From the NCBI RefSeq assembly GCF_014762685.1, contig NZ_JABURM010000005.1, forward strand, positions 992,001 to 1,056,000: 64,000 nt of DNA, written 5' to 3'. This DNA is from Gracilimonas sp. Its GTDB lineage: Bacteria; Bacteroidota; Rhodothermia; Balneolales; Balneolaceae. Below are positions 17,501 through 25,905 of this stretch, piece by piece. How positions within the stretch are numbered: the first letter of the stretch is position 1; each line of letters opens with the position of its first letter. The notes under the pieces were generated by a model. That model was not told the DNA's origin. It worked only from the letters and a program-made list of their open reading frames with translations, and made no database searches. A program made the translations under genes and the position numbers.

Positions 17501-19879
17501 CATCCTGATGACATCAATAAAACTAAAATGGAATATGAGGAAACAATAACAGGTGAGCGACAAGCAAATCATTTCGTAAATAGGTATAAAACTAAGTCGG
17601 GCGAATACCGATGGATCTCATGGAGCTCTTCGGAAGTTATTGATGAAGACGGCTCTGTATTTGCCTACGGCAGGGATATAACTAAAACAAAAGAACTCGA
17701 GCATTTATTAAATGAAGTTCAAAGAATGGCACGGATTGGTGCTTGGGAAGTTGACTTGAAAAATGAAAAAATTTATTGGTCAACAATTACCAAAGAAATT
17801 CATGAAGTAGAACCCGATTATAATCCAGATCTCGAAACGGGTATTAACTTTTATAAAAATGATGGGAGTCAGGAAATTGTGCGAAGGGTTCTTGATGAAG
17901 CCAGAGAACATGGCAAATCCTGGGATGAAGAACTGCAAATATTAACTAAAAAAGGCAATGACCGATGGGTAAGGGTAAAAGGAGAACCGGAAATAGTTGA
18001 AGGTGCTTGCATGCGTATTTACGGTAGTATCCAGGATGTTCATGATCGGAAACAAGCTGAAATAGCACTTGAAGAAGCTTTTGAAGAAAAGGAAACGATC
18101 CTTGAAAGTATTGGGGATGCCTTTTTCGCACTGGATCATGATTGGGTCGTTACTTACTGGAATAAAGAAGCTGAAAACGTACTATATAAAACCAAAGGAG
18201 AAATGATCGGTGAAGTTCTTTGGGATAAATATGAAGATGCAATAGACCTGGAATTTTACAGACAATATCATAAAGCAATAGAAGAACAAGTAACCGTTCA
18301 TTTTGAGGAGTACTATCCCGCTGCAGAAAAATGGTTTGAAGTGAGTGCGTATCCCTCACAAAATGGACTCTCAGTCTATTTTAAGGATATAAGCGAACGT
18401 AAAAAAGCGAACCTGGAATTAGAAGCAGCTTATAAAGAAAAAGAAAATATCCTTGAAAGTATAGATGATGGCTTCTTCACATTAGACAAAAACTGGACGG
18501 TGACCTATTGGAACCAAGCCGCCGAGCGGATGCTTCAGACTCCAAAACAAAAGATACTGGATCAAAACTTGTGGGATATCTTTGAGGATGCTGTCGATTT
18601 GCCATCCTATACAAACTACCATCGGGCTATGCATCAAAAAATTAATGTCGACTTCGAAGACTACTACCCCACCCTCGACAAATGGTTTGATATAAGTGCA
18701 TATCCTTCTTCTGAAGGAATTTCAGTTTTTTTTAAAGAAATCACTGCCCGAAAGAAAAATGAGGAAGAAATCAGGAGAATTAATGAGCGGTTTGCGAAAG
18801 TTACTGAAGCTACCAATGATGCAATTTGGGACTTTAATATCAAGACCGGAGATTTGTTTTGGGGTAAAGGTTTTGAAACGCTTTTTGGATATGACCTCGA
18901 AGAAATAAAGCCAAGTTTTGATTTCCTGACGAGTTTAATACATCCGGAAGACCGGAACCGTGTAGTTCAGAATATCGAAACTTACATGCAAGACTCTTCT
19001 AAAAAGAATTGGTTTGAAGAATATCGCTTCAAAAAAAATGATGGGACTTACGCTTATGTAATTGACCGCGCAATTTTCATGAAAAATAATCAAGGAGAGG
19101 TTATTCGTGTTGTCGGTGCAATGACTGACCTAACAAAACAAAAAGAGTATGAAAATTCCTTGCAGAAGCTGAACCGAGAATTCGAAGCACACACAAAAGA
19201 GTTAGCTGAAACTAATGCAGAGCTTGAAAAATTCCTTCAAGAAAAAGAAACCCTATTGGCTGAAATACATCATAGAGTTAAAAATAATCTTGCCGTTGTT
19301 TCAGGCATGATGCAGCTACAAGCATTCGGCTCTGATAATGAGGAACTGCAAGCTCAACTACTTGACAGTGTAGCAAGAATAAAAACCATGGCTTCGGTTC
19401 ATGAATTATTATATCAATCCAACAGTTTCTCCCAGCTTGAGTTTTCAGAAACTCTAAAAAAACTGGTTGAAAATGTATCTGATACTTACCTCACAGATAA
19501 AGAAATTGTCGTCGATATTCAATGCGATCCGGTTACTCTTAATATCAATCTTGCCATTCCTGCCGCACTTATTGTAAATGAGGTCCTTACCAATGCGTAT
19601 AAGCATGCTTTTAAAGCTAGTAAAGATGGTAAAATCATATTTAAGCTAAAAGAAAAAGACAGCCAAATCTATATAGAGATAGCGGATAATGGGGTGGGGA
19701 TGCCACAAAATAAAATGGAAAAAGTAGAGTCATCTTTAGGAATGCATTTAATAGCAGTCTTAAGTGATCAACTCGAGGGTGTCCAAGAGTATAAAAGCAA
19801 AGGTAAAGGAACCACCTTTACCCTTAACTTTCCTAAAAAAGAAAAAAAGGGCGGGATAGGAAATACTTCAATGAGCTAG
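14546..19879 (+). CDS. Giant soluble sensor histidine kinase with eleven PAS domains and one GAF
   Basis: A 1777-residue protein with no signal peptide or membrane helix. I count PAS-type units near residues 8-130, 140-250, 262-385, 395-510, 515-640, 645-770, 940-1050, 1055-1175, 1180-1295, 1297-1415 and 1415-1540, and a GAF domain near 780-930. The kinase core is HisKA_2 type, with EIHHRVKNNL placing the phospho-histidine at H1576, and a HATPase with EVLTNAYKHAF and ADNGVGMP. PAS 9 and 10 are near copies (FFALDHDWVVTYWN against FFTLDKNWTVTYWN), so the array grew by duplication. No receiver domain or adjacent regulator is seen. Ligands are unknown. Confidence 0.92.
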   Translation: MVDRQKIIQIFKATPTPTSIVLPDDPKFTFVQVNEAYTKMTQTKTEELIGNSLFESFPENPEEIKPTGVERLRNSFRKVIAEKKQDKMDAIRYDIKLDDGQYNEIYWEVINTPILNEDGNIEFIINSATNITEQVLSERANRLMLNNSEDSFILIDENLIVQNFNDHFAQNYKDIFGIEVKKGDSVLEYAQPERQETVKKIYKRVLKGETVAGEIPAKAKDGTERYFTIKYKPAEDEQGNIIGSFISLLEKTEEHKAKLELEQNEAKFRALVEHGNDIVFILDPDGNPFYASPSIKNVLGYTQQEALEFNMLDNVHPNDIEMMRAEIKKCLDNPSVPLSSPPARIKVKQGSWHLFEGTITNMLNDPAINGIVYNFRETTDLRKVELEREFERRNKEALINNTNDLLWSVDRDLNLITANESLVQAINEQIGIDIKPGDPVFKGLVQETGYRKTWEEYYRRALTGESFRVETFEPRNDKEWYETSFNPIFDKDEITGVACFSRNITQAKQAEKSLKQAEEKYRNVVEHSTNMFYQHDTEGNLTYVSQQSTEFLGYTPEEAIRDWTDYVTDHPVNEKGEAVTLKAIETGESQPPYELQLRKANGDIIWVEVHETPLKNDGKVVGIAGSLTDITERKEFEEELQKSLERYNYVSKATRDAIYDWDIKKDNLHWGEGFRTLFGHQPGEEKFPLKEWEKLVHPDDLEETYRDLNFTLKDSSTNHWEFEYRLQKSDGSYAYVLENGFIIRDADGKATRMIGAIRDISENKKDEIQTRLQQNVAKYFKSDENLKPILSKVLEHLALFGKFNTAEIWIKSKKDSHLYLISNYSSDKKGQKFYKQSKHIKQFRLGEGLPGTAWENKTIESWDIEKANELFIRNEAAFKAGIKSAFGLPLLHSDEVIGVLVLGSEQNLEANKSKIYLYEALQTFLGSEIKRKQQEEEMRLLFESATEILAITSPNGRFIKVNPAFSQLTGYSEEELTSQNFENFLHPDDINKTKMEYEETITGERQANHFVNRYKTKSGEYRWISWSSSEVIDEDGSVFAYGRDITKTKELEHLLNEVQRMARIGAWEVDLKNEKIYWSTITKEIHEVEPDYNPDLETGINFYKNDGSQEIVRRVLDEAREHGKSWDEELQILTKKGNDRWVRVKGEPEIVEGACMRIYGSIQDVHDRKQAEIALEEAFEEKETILESIGDAFFALDHDWVVTYWNKEAENVLYKTKGEMIGEVLWDKYEDAIDLEFYRQYHKAIEEQVTVHFEEYYPAAEKWFEVSAYPSQNGLSVYFKDISERKKANLELEAAYKEKENILESIDDGFFTLDKNWTVTYWNQAAERMLQTPKQKILDQNLWDIFEDAVDLPSYTNYHRAMHQKINVDFEDYYPTLDKWFDISAYPSSEGISVFFKEITARKKNEEEIRRINERFAKVTEATNDAIWDFNIKTGDLFWGKGFETLFGYDLEEIKPSFDFLTSLIHPEDRNRVVQNIETYMQDSSKKNWFEEYRFKKNDGTYAYVIDRAIFMKNNQGEVIRVVGAMTDLTKQKEYENSLQKLNREFEAHTKELAETNAELEKFLQEKETLLAEIHHRVKNNLAVVSGMMQLQAFGSDNEELQAQLLDSVARIKTMASVHELLYQSNSFSQLEFSETLKKLVENVSDTYLTDKEIVVDIQCDPVTLNINLAIPAALIVNEVLTNAYKHAFKASKDGKIIFKLKEKDSQIYIEIADNGVGMPQNKMEKVESSLGMHLIAVLSDQLEGVQEYKSKGKGTTFTLNFPKKEKKGGIGNTSMS

Positions 19880-19905
19880 CACCTGCCCCCTGTTTCTATG
19901 AAAAT

Positions 19906-21078
19906 CTATTTCTCCATTAGTATAGGCAACTCACCTACCCCAAGTAACTCCGCAAGCTTCTGTCCTATATACGTATTATCTCTCCACCCCATAAATTCCA
20001 AAGCTTGTGGACCGTAAGCCATAAGAGGGACCGGAATTCCGGTATGGTAATCTGTAACCCAATAAACTTCCAGAGAGTCACCAGTATCAGCTTGTCTGAG
20101 CATAGTCATCCCTCCTGTTTCATGATCTGCTGTTAGTACCACTAAAGTTTCACCGTCTTGTTGGGCAAAATCCAGGGCTGTTTTTACAGCAAGATCAAAA
20201 TCCTCAACTTCGCGTATCAAATATTCAGTATTGTTTCCATGTCCGGCCCAATCAATTTGGCTGCCTTCTACCATTAAGAAGAAACCTTCTTCATTCTTGC
20301 TTAAAACATCCAATGCTTTTTGAGTCATTGCAGCAGAGGATGGCTCCCCCTCTACCCGCTCCATTCCGTCTTCAGCAAAAAGACCCAGCAAGCGATCAGA
20401 GGATGTATCTTGAAGATCATTTTCATTCAATAAAACTTGGTATCCGGCCGCTTCAAACTGTGCCATTACATCCAGGGAATCACTTCGTTCATCAGGCGAA
20501 AACCACTTCACCCCGCCCCCTAGAAATACTTCGACACCTGAGTCCAAAAAATCAACGGCAATTTCTTCCTGCATGCTTCTTTGCTCTACATGAGCAGCAT
20601 AACTGGCCGGTGTAGCATGAGTGATAGAGGAAGTTGAAACCAAACCGGTGCTTAATCCCTTTTCCTCGGCAAGCTCAAGAATGGTCTTGCAGGGAGTTAC
20701 ACTTGGATTTACTCCTATTGCTCCATTATAAGTTTTCAATCCGCAAGAATAAGCGGTTGCCCCGGATGCTGAATCTGTTATTAGATTATCAGAAGAATGT
20801 GTTTTAACAAACCCGGTAACCGGCATGGTTTGCATATGCAACATACCATCCGGACCTACCATGGCATATTGCCCGGTTGAAATTTGAGCCAACCCTGTTC
20901 CATCACCTATCAGAAATATGATATTTTTGATTGGTTTATTTTCAACTAACGGTAACATGTCCGGTACTTCAGCCTGAGATTCAGAAACAGAAATAATTTC
21001 GGTTTTTGTATCGGTTTCATTTTGCTGACAGGCTATCGTTAAAACAGACAGAAGTAAAAAAGTAAATAGTTTTTTCAT
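19906..21078 (-). CDS. Alkaline phosphatase (lipoprotein)
   Basis: A 390-residue alkaline phosphatase superfamily enzyme for extracytoplasmic phosphomonoester cleavage. A lipoprotein signal with lipobox LTIAC (Cys17) suggests envelope anchoring. Metal-site motifs include IIFLIGDGTGLAQ (53-65), the nucleophile S103 in TDSASGATAYSCG, SQIDWAGHGNN and TADHETGG. It is short for PhoA (about 450) but contains the core metal sites. Convergent with the giant kinase; downstream of the DEAD-box gene by 69 bases in the same direction. Confidence 0.93.
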   Translation of the reverse strand: MKKLFTFLLLSVLTIACQQNETDTKTEIISVSESQAEVPDMLPLVENKPIKNIIFLIGDGTGLAQISTGQYAMVGPDGMLHMQTMPVTGFVKTHSSDNLITDSASGATAYSCGLKTYNGAIGVNPSVTPCKTILELAEEKGLSTGLVSTSSITHATPASYAAHVEQRSMQEEIAVDFLDSGVEVFLGGGVKWFSPDERSDSLDVMAQFEAAGYQVLLNENDLQDTSSDRLLGLFAEDGMERVEGEPSSAAMTQKALDVLSKNEEGFFLMVEGSQIDWAGHGNNTEYLIREVEDFDLAVKTALDFAQQDGETLVVLTADHETGGMTMLRQADTGDSLEVYWVTDYHTGIPVPLMAYGPQALEFMGWRDNTYIGQKLAELLGVGELPILMEK

Positions 21079-21147
21079 GGTTTAAACTTTTTCCTTTTAA
21101 AATTAGTGAAATATTAATGGGTTCAATTGAATCGGCAAGAACCTTAA

Positions 21148-22731
21148 TCAAGAGAAAAAGGCCTTAATCAACCCCCAAATACCCTTAGCGGGTTTAAGTG
21201 ATTTTTGATTACGTTTCGTTGCTTTTTTAATTCGCTCAGCCGGGATTACAGGTCCTTTATCTTCTTGTTTTGAAACAGGTTTTTTCTTGGATGACTTTTT
21301 AGATGTTTTTTCAACCTTCTTATCCCCCGCCAAAACTACATCTACACTGCTCAAATTTTGAACTTTTCGATTAGCAGCTTCAATTTCTTTTTGTGATAGT
21401 TTTTCAGGCTTTTCGTTTTTCTTTTTGGGAGAAGATTTTTTGGCTTCTTTCTTACCTTTATATTCTTTATCGGAACCGTAATCAACTTCCCTGGCCGATG
21501 TATTCTTAGTTTCTTTTTTTGAAGCAGTTTCTTTTTCCTTTTTTGGAGGCTTCTTATCGGGTGCCGGTTTTCGTGATTTATCTTTTGATTTTGATCTATC
21601 CGAATCAGGTTTAGATTTTTTATTGGAATCGGCTTCCAACATTTCTAACTGATCTCCAACTTTATCCTGAATTGCACTAAATGCTCTGCGATCTTTTTTG
21701 TTTACAAAAGTGATAGCTACCCCCGACTTATCATATCGGCCGGTACGCCCAATTCTATGTACATAATCATCAACCTGTCGAGGTACATCATAATTTACGA
21801 TTAGCGATACATCAGCGATATCAATGCCGCGGGCTAACACATCCGTTGCCACAATTACCGGCACTTTCCCACTTTTAAATTCATGCAGAGATTTATTTCG
21901 TTCATCCTGATCTCTGTCTCCGTGAATACTGCCGGCCTTAATACCCTTCTTAACCAATAGGCGCTCTAACTCATCAACTCCTCTTTTAGTCGCACAGAAA
22001 ATAATACATGAATCCCAGGCTAAGCCATCCAGAACATCCTGAATCAAATTTAATTTATCCTTTTGCTCAACAAAGTAGGCTTTCTGGGAAATGCTACCGG
22101 ATGGTTTTTCAATTTCAATTTCAATTTTCTCCGGATTATCCATGAAATCATTCGCCAGTTTCTTAATCTGTTCCGGCATGGTTGCCGAAAATAAAAGCGT
22201 TTGACGTTCTTTTGGAAGTTTTTTGATAATCTTGGTTACATCCGGCAGAAATCCCATATCAAGCATACGGTCCGCTTCATCCAGCACTAAAAATTTAATA
22301 TGGCTGAAATCTACATCCAATACTTTACTTTGGTCAATAAGCCGACCTGGGGTGGCAACAATAATATCAATTCCGGAACGAAGAGCATTAGCCTGCTTTC
22401 CAAAGTCCTCTCCCCCAATTACTGTAGCGGAAGAAATTCCGGTATGATACCCAAGGGCAAAAATTTGTTCATCAATTTGTTGAGCCAATTCCCGGGTAGG
22501 TGATAATATCAGAGCTTGTGTATGTTCCGAAGGATTCTCTAAAATTTGTTGTATTACAGGTATTACAAAAGCCCCTGTTTTACCGGTTCCCGTTTGAGCT
22601 GCCCCTATGAGATCCTTTTTTTCAAGGATAATCGGCATTGCCTGTGCTTGTATGGGGGTCGGTTCTGTATAGCCAATGTCTCGCAAGCCTGCTTTCAGCT
22701 CGTCATTAAAGTCAAAATCGTTAAATGTCAA
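21148..22731 (-). CDS. DEAD-box RNA helicase with lysine-rich tail
   Basis: A 527-residue cytoplasmic ATP-dependent RNA helicase. The Q motif with PTPIQAQAMP, motif I AQTGTGKT (45-52), DEAD in VLDEADRMLDMGF, SAT, and HRIGRTGR are all present by about residue 350. Residues 375-527 are a low-complexity Lys/Ser/Glu tail, expected to bind RNA nonspecifically, as in the RhlE-like helicases of this group. The start is TTG at 22731; no ATG lies close upstream and the N-terminus MTFNDFDFNDEL is the family norm. Confidence 0.94.
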   Translation of the reverse strand: MTFNDFDFNDELKAGLRDIGYTEPTPIQAQAMPIILEKKDLIGAAQTGTGKTGAFVIPVIQQILENPSEHTQALILSPTRELAQQIDEQIFALGYHTGISSATVIGGEDFGKQANALRSGIDIIVATPGRLIDQSKVLDVDFSHIKFLVLDEADRMLDMGFLPDVTKIIKKLPKERQTLLFSATMPEQIKKLANDFMDNPEKIEIEIEKPSGSISQKAYFVEQKDKLNLIQDVLDGLAWDSCIIFCATKRGVDELERLLVKKGIKAGSIHGDRDQDERNKSLHEFKSGKVPVIVATDVLARGIDIADVSLIVNYDVPRQVDDYVHRIGRTGRYDKSGVAITFVNKKDRRAFSAIQDKVGDQLEMLEADSNKKSKPDSDRSKSKDKSRKPAPDKKPPKKEKETASKKETKNTSAREVDYGSDKEYKGKKEAKKSSPKKKNEKPEKLSQKEIEAANRKVQNLSSVDVVLAGDKKVEKTSKKSSKKKPVSKQEDKGPVIPAERIKKATKRNQKSLKPAKGIWGLIKAFFS

Positions 22732-22874
22732 TGTATTCGTCTGTTGTGAAATTTCTTATGATCCTACAATATACATAGATCGATGATTATTTATTCCACT
22801 TTGCCATGATTTACCCTATTTTGTAAACCTAAATTCTAGATCACTAACAAATTTCTAATCACCAAAAATTAACT

Positions 22875-23618
22875 ATGAAATTGAACAAATTAAGTATAGC
22901 TGCAATCTTAAGCTCTTTGCTCCTTATTTCAGCTTGCGACCAAAAAATGAGTGGAACCTACGAAGCTGATTTATCTACCCAGCTTGACAGTGTAAGTTAC
23001 GCACTCGGTTATCAAAACGGTATGATGCTGAAAACTGAAAGCATTGACGAAGTAGATATCCACAACTATAATGCCGGATTAAGCGACGGGCTTGAAGGCG
23101 AAGAGCTTATGTCTCGAGATGAAGTTTTTAAAATCATCAACACCTACATTCAGGAAATTTCGGAACTGAAAGGCGCTGAAAATTTAGAAAAAGGTCAGGC
23201 TTTTCTTGAAGAGAACAAAGATAAAGAGGGTGTAATGGTTACCGACTCCGGACTTCAATATAAGGTTATTGAAGAAGGCGACGGAGAATCACCTTCCGCA
23301 GAAAATATCGTTCGTGTTCACTACACCGGTCGACTAGTCGACGGCACTATCTTTGATACCAGCAGAAAAGATGTGGCTCAGGCTAATGATCTATACAACG
23401 CGCAAAGAGAACCTTATGAAGGAGCCGAATTCCCTTTGAATCGTGTGATCCCTGGTTGGACTGAAGGTGTACAACTAATGAGTGAAGGTGCCATATATGA
23501 ATTTTATATCCCTTCGGACCTTGCTTACGGAGCACAAGCTCCGAGAGGCAGCTCAATCGGCCCTAATGAAACACTTATTTTTAAAGTAGAATTACTTGAA
23601 GTAAAGCCGGCTGAATAA
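22875..23618 (+). CDS. FKBP-type peptidyl-prolyl isomerase (lipoprotein)
   Basis: A 247-residue lipoprotein isomerase. The lipobox LISAC puts the acylated Cys at 21. Residues 30-115 form the helical FKBP N-terminal dimerisation domain with SYALGYQNG, and about 130-245 form the FKBP catalytic domain with VRVHYTGRLVDGTIFDTS, VIPGWTEGVQLM and IPSDLAYGAQ. This matches Mip/FkpA-type periplasmic folding helpers. A long terminator hairpin follows directly. Confidence 0.94.
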   Translation: MKLNKLSIAAILSSLLLISACDQKMSGTYEADLSTQLDSVSYALGYQNGMMLKTESIDEVDIHNYNAGLSDGLEGEELMSRDEVFKIINTYIQEISELKGAENLEKGQAFLEENKDKEGVMVTDSGLQYKVIEEGDGESPSAENIVRVHYTGRLVDGTIFDTSRKDVAQANDLYNAQREPYEGAEFPLNRVIPGWTEGVQLMSEGAIYEFYIPSDLAYGAQAPRGSSIGPNETLIFKVELLEVKPAE

Positions 23619-23645
23619 TTCAACGGTTCAAAAATTTCATTAGAT

Positions 23646-23685
23646 AAAAAACCCCGCACATAATCTATGTGCGGGGTTTTTATTT
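23646..23685 (+). terminator. Terminator after the FKBP gene
   Basis: A 12-bp stem (ACCCCGCACATA / TATGTGCGGGGT, loop ATC) flanked by A and T tracts, so it can work on both strands. Confidence 0.92.
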
Positions 23686-24093
23686 GTTATTAGTTAATTA
23701 TCCGGCAGGTATAAAATTATGCAGAAAAGAACTAATAAGAATCATCAATTAGGATACAGCTTCTATTTCAACTCCCCTGGCTGAAACGAACATGCTTTCT
23801 GCTGAGTTGAATCATCCTTTTCAGAAATATTAACTGTAATTTATTGGGCTGCAATAAATAAAAGTACTTTTTTGTGACATATTTTTCGCGATTAAGAAGA
23901 TTTAATACTGATTAGAAATCTCTAAGTGCTTTTTATAGAATTGATGAGCATATTGGGAGAAATAAATAAGGGGAAACGGCTATCAACCGCTCCCCCCTGA
24001 TACGTTGGCTTTTTGGGGTACAAATTTAAGCTACTTTGCTTATGAGCATTGTAGCTTTTTTAATATCAAATTGTTCCGATCATTAAAAAATCG
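23686..24093. other. Gap of about 400 bases without a gene
   Basis: No credible coding frame on either strand. It holds an 8-bp inverted repeat (TTCAACTC 23767-23774 / GAGTTGAA 23804-23811). It also holds an imperfect GC-rich hairpin around 23970-23996 that might end the minus-strand recD transcript, about 100 bases past its stop. Nothing else stands out. Confidence 0.5.
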
Positions 24094-25905
24094 TCAAGCT
24101 ATATCTTCCCAAACTTTTTGCCTCAAACCGCTATTTCTTGATACAGACTGTTGGATTGTTTTCCTGATAATTTCTTCATTTGCAATTATAAGAGTGTTTT
24201 GACGGGCTCTTGTTACAGCTGTATACAGAATCTCTTTTGAAAGTATTGAATTTACTTTACTTGGAAGTATTATTGCCACTTCATCAAATTCAGAACCCTG
24301 ACTTTTATGAATAGTAATTGCATAAGCCGGTTCATACTCTTTCAGACGGGTCGCCGAAATTTCTTTGGCATATTCTCCCTCAAATTTTATAGCCGGTTCT
24401 TCTTTGTACTTACAAATACCTATTTCGCCATTTCTGATTTTAAGTATTGAATCATTACGGGTAGCCATTACTATTCTTCCGTCATACCATTCTGTAGAAT
24501 TAAGTATTCCTTTCTTTCTTCGAATTAGTCGCTCAGCTTCGCGATTGATTTGTTCTACCCCACTTCTTCCTCGTCTTAAAGCGCATAATATCTTTTTCCG
24601 ATTCGAAGAGATAAGCCTTTTATTTTCTTCTTCCCCTGAATAGTATTGATAATGGTCGACAGCAAATTTTTGAATAATTTCTTGCAGTGGCTCCGAAGAA
24701 GAGTCTACCCAATTTAAGTTAGGATATCTGGAGTCTTTCAGCAAACGAATTGCCTTTTCAGCGTCCGCATTATTTACAGCAAGAGCAAACTGCCCGATTC
24801 CGCTGTCAGTACCAAAACGATAACTCTTAGTCAAAAATACCACACTGTCATTGATGGAAGGTTTCGATTTTACTACCGGAACAGGAATTCCGGACATTTC
24901 ATTTATGGTGGCAGCAACCTTCTCAGAGAATGAATTTTCACCCTGACAAAGATCCCCCAGAATAGATCCAGCCTCCACCGAGGCAAGTTGATCCTTATCA
25001 CCCAGTACTACCAACTTAGTGTCATCCCCGATTGCACGAATCAACCGAACCCACATGGTAATATCGAGCATAGATGCTTCGTCTATCACTACAATATCAT
25101 ATGGCAGTTTATTTTCTTCGTTGTACTTAAAGCGGCTTCCCTTGAAATCTGAACCTAATAGTTTATGAACCGTCAGAGCTGTATCAGGAATGACAATGCC
25201 TGATAAAATGCTTTCAGGTAAATTCTCTTTTCCTGATTCAATAGACTCAGCCAGCCTTCTTGCAGCTTTACCGGTTGGCGCGGCCAATGCTATTCTCAAC
25301 TCTTTATTTGAATGAACCATGGCATGAACGGCTATAATGTTCAAAACCGTAAACGTTTTTCCTGTTCCAGGTCCACCAGAAATAACTAATAAATCTTTTA
25401 GAAAACTTAAACAAACGGCTACATGCTGCCAATTAACTTCAAACAAATCGGAAGACGGTTGCAATATATTTTGAAGGATCGATTTAACTTCATTTGACTC
25501 CGGGTATAATTTTTCAGATTTATTCTTCAGCCACTCCGAGAGCTCTTCTTCGTATTTCCAGAAGCGATGCAAATACAGCCGTTTGTCTTCCACAACAAGT
25601 GGTTTTAATTCATCTCCGGTACTAACTAACCGGCTTTTTAGCAACGCATCCAGCCAACTCTGTTTCAGAGCTCCTGTAATTTTAATTTCTGATTTTGGAT
25701 CTTCAAATAAATAGGCATGATCCCATGCCTGGATATCCAAACAAACATTCCCGTTCTGCTGAGCCTGGATACAGGCTGCAGCTGCCAACAATACTTCCTC
25801 TTTCTCATCAGGCTGAATCTCGAGCAGAAACCGGACATACTCTACTTCAAGTAAACCGATAATCTCTTGGCTTCTAAGGGTTTCCAAATAGTTCAATACA
25901 TTCAT
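24094..25905 (-). CDS. recD: Exodeoxyribonuclease V subunit RecD
   Basis: A 603-residue 5'-3' helicase subunit of RecBCD, which processes double-strand breaks for recombination. Walker A is GGPGTGKT (177-184), Walker B sits in VVIDEASMLDI, and the C-terminal UvrD-like motif AITIHKSQGSEFDEV and TAVTRAR are intact. ATG at 25905 is preceded by GGGAGG and overlaps the recB stop by 4 bases, so it is coupled to recB. Confidence 0.95.
   Translation of the reverse strand: MNVLNYLETLRSQEIIGLLEVEYVRFLLEIQPDEKEEVLLAAAACIQAQQNGNVCLDIQAWDHAYLFEDPKSEIKITGALKQSWLDALLKSRLVSTGDELKPLVVEDKRLYLHRFWKYEEELSEWLKNKSEKLYPESNEVKSILQNILQPSSDLFEVNWQHVAVCLSFLKDLLVISGGPGTGKTFTVLNIIAVHAMVHSNKELRIALAAPTGKAARRLAESIESGKENLPESILSGIVIPDTALTVHKLLGSDFKGSRFKYNEENKLPYDIVVIDEASMLDITMWVRLIRAIGDDTKLVVLGDKDQLASVEAGSILGDLCQGENSFSEKVAATINEMSGIPVPVVKSKPSINDSVVFLTKSYRFGTDSGIGQFALAVNNADAEKAIRLLKDSRYPNLNWVDSSSEPLQEIIQKFAVDHYQYYSGEEENKRLISSNRKKILCALRRGRSGVEQINREAERLIRRKKGILNSTEWYDGRIVMATRNDSILKIRNGEIGICKYKEEPAIKFEGEYAKEISATRLKEYEPAYAITIHKSQGSEFDEVAIILPSKVNSILSKEILYTAVTRARQNTLIIANEEIIRKTIQQSVSRNSGLRQKVWEDIA

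Noticed and set aside
23767-23811. Small RNA or riboswitch in the gap after the FKBP gene
   Set aside because: Only one 8-bp inverted repeat with a 29-base loop is visible, and there is no promoter or terminator around it.
24005-24202. 65-residue plus-strand frame in the recD gap
   Set aside because: It overlaps recD in antisense and shows no plausible protein features.
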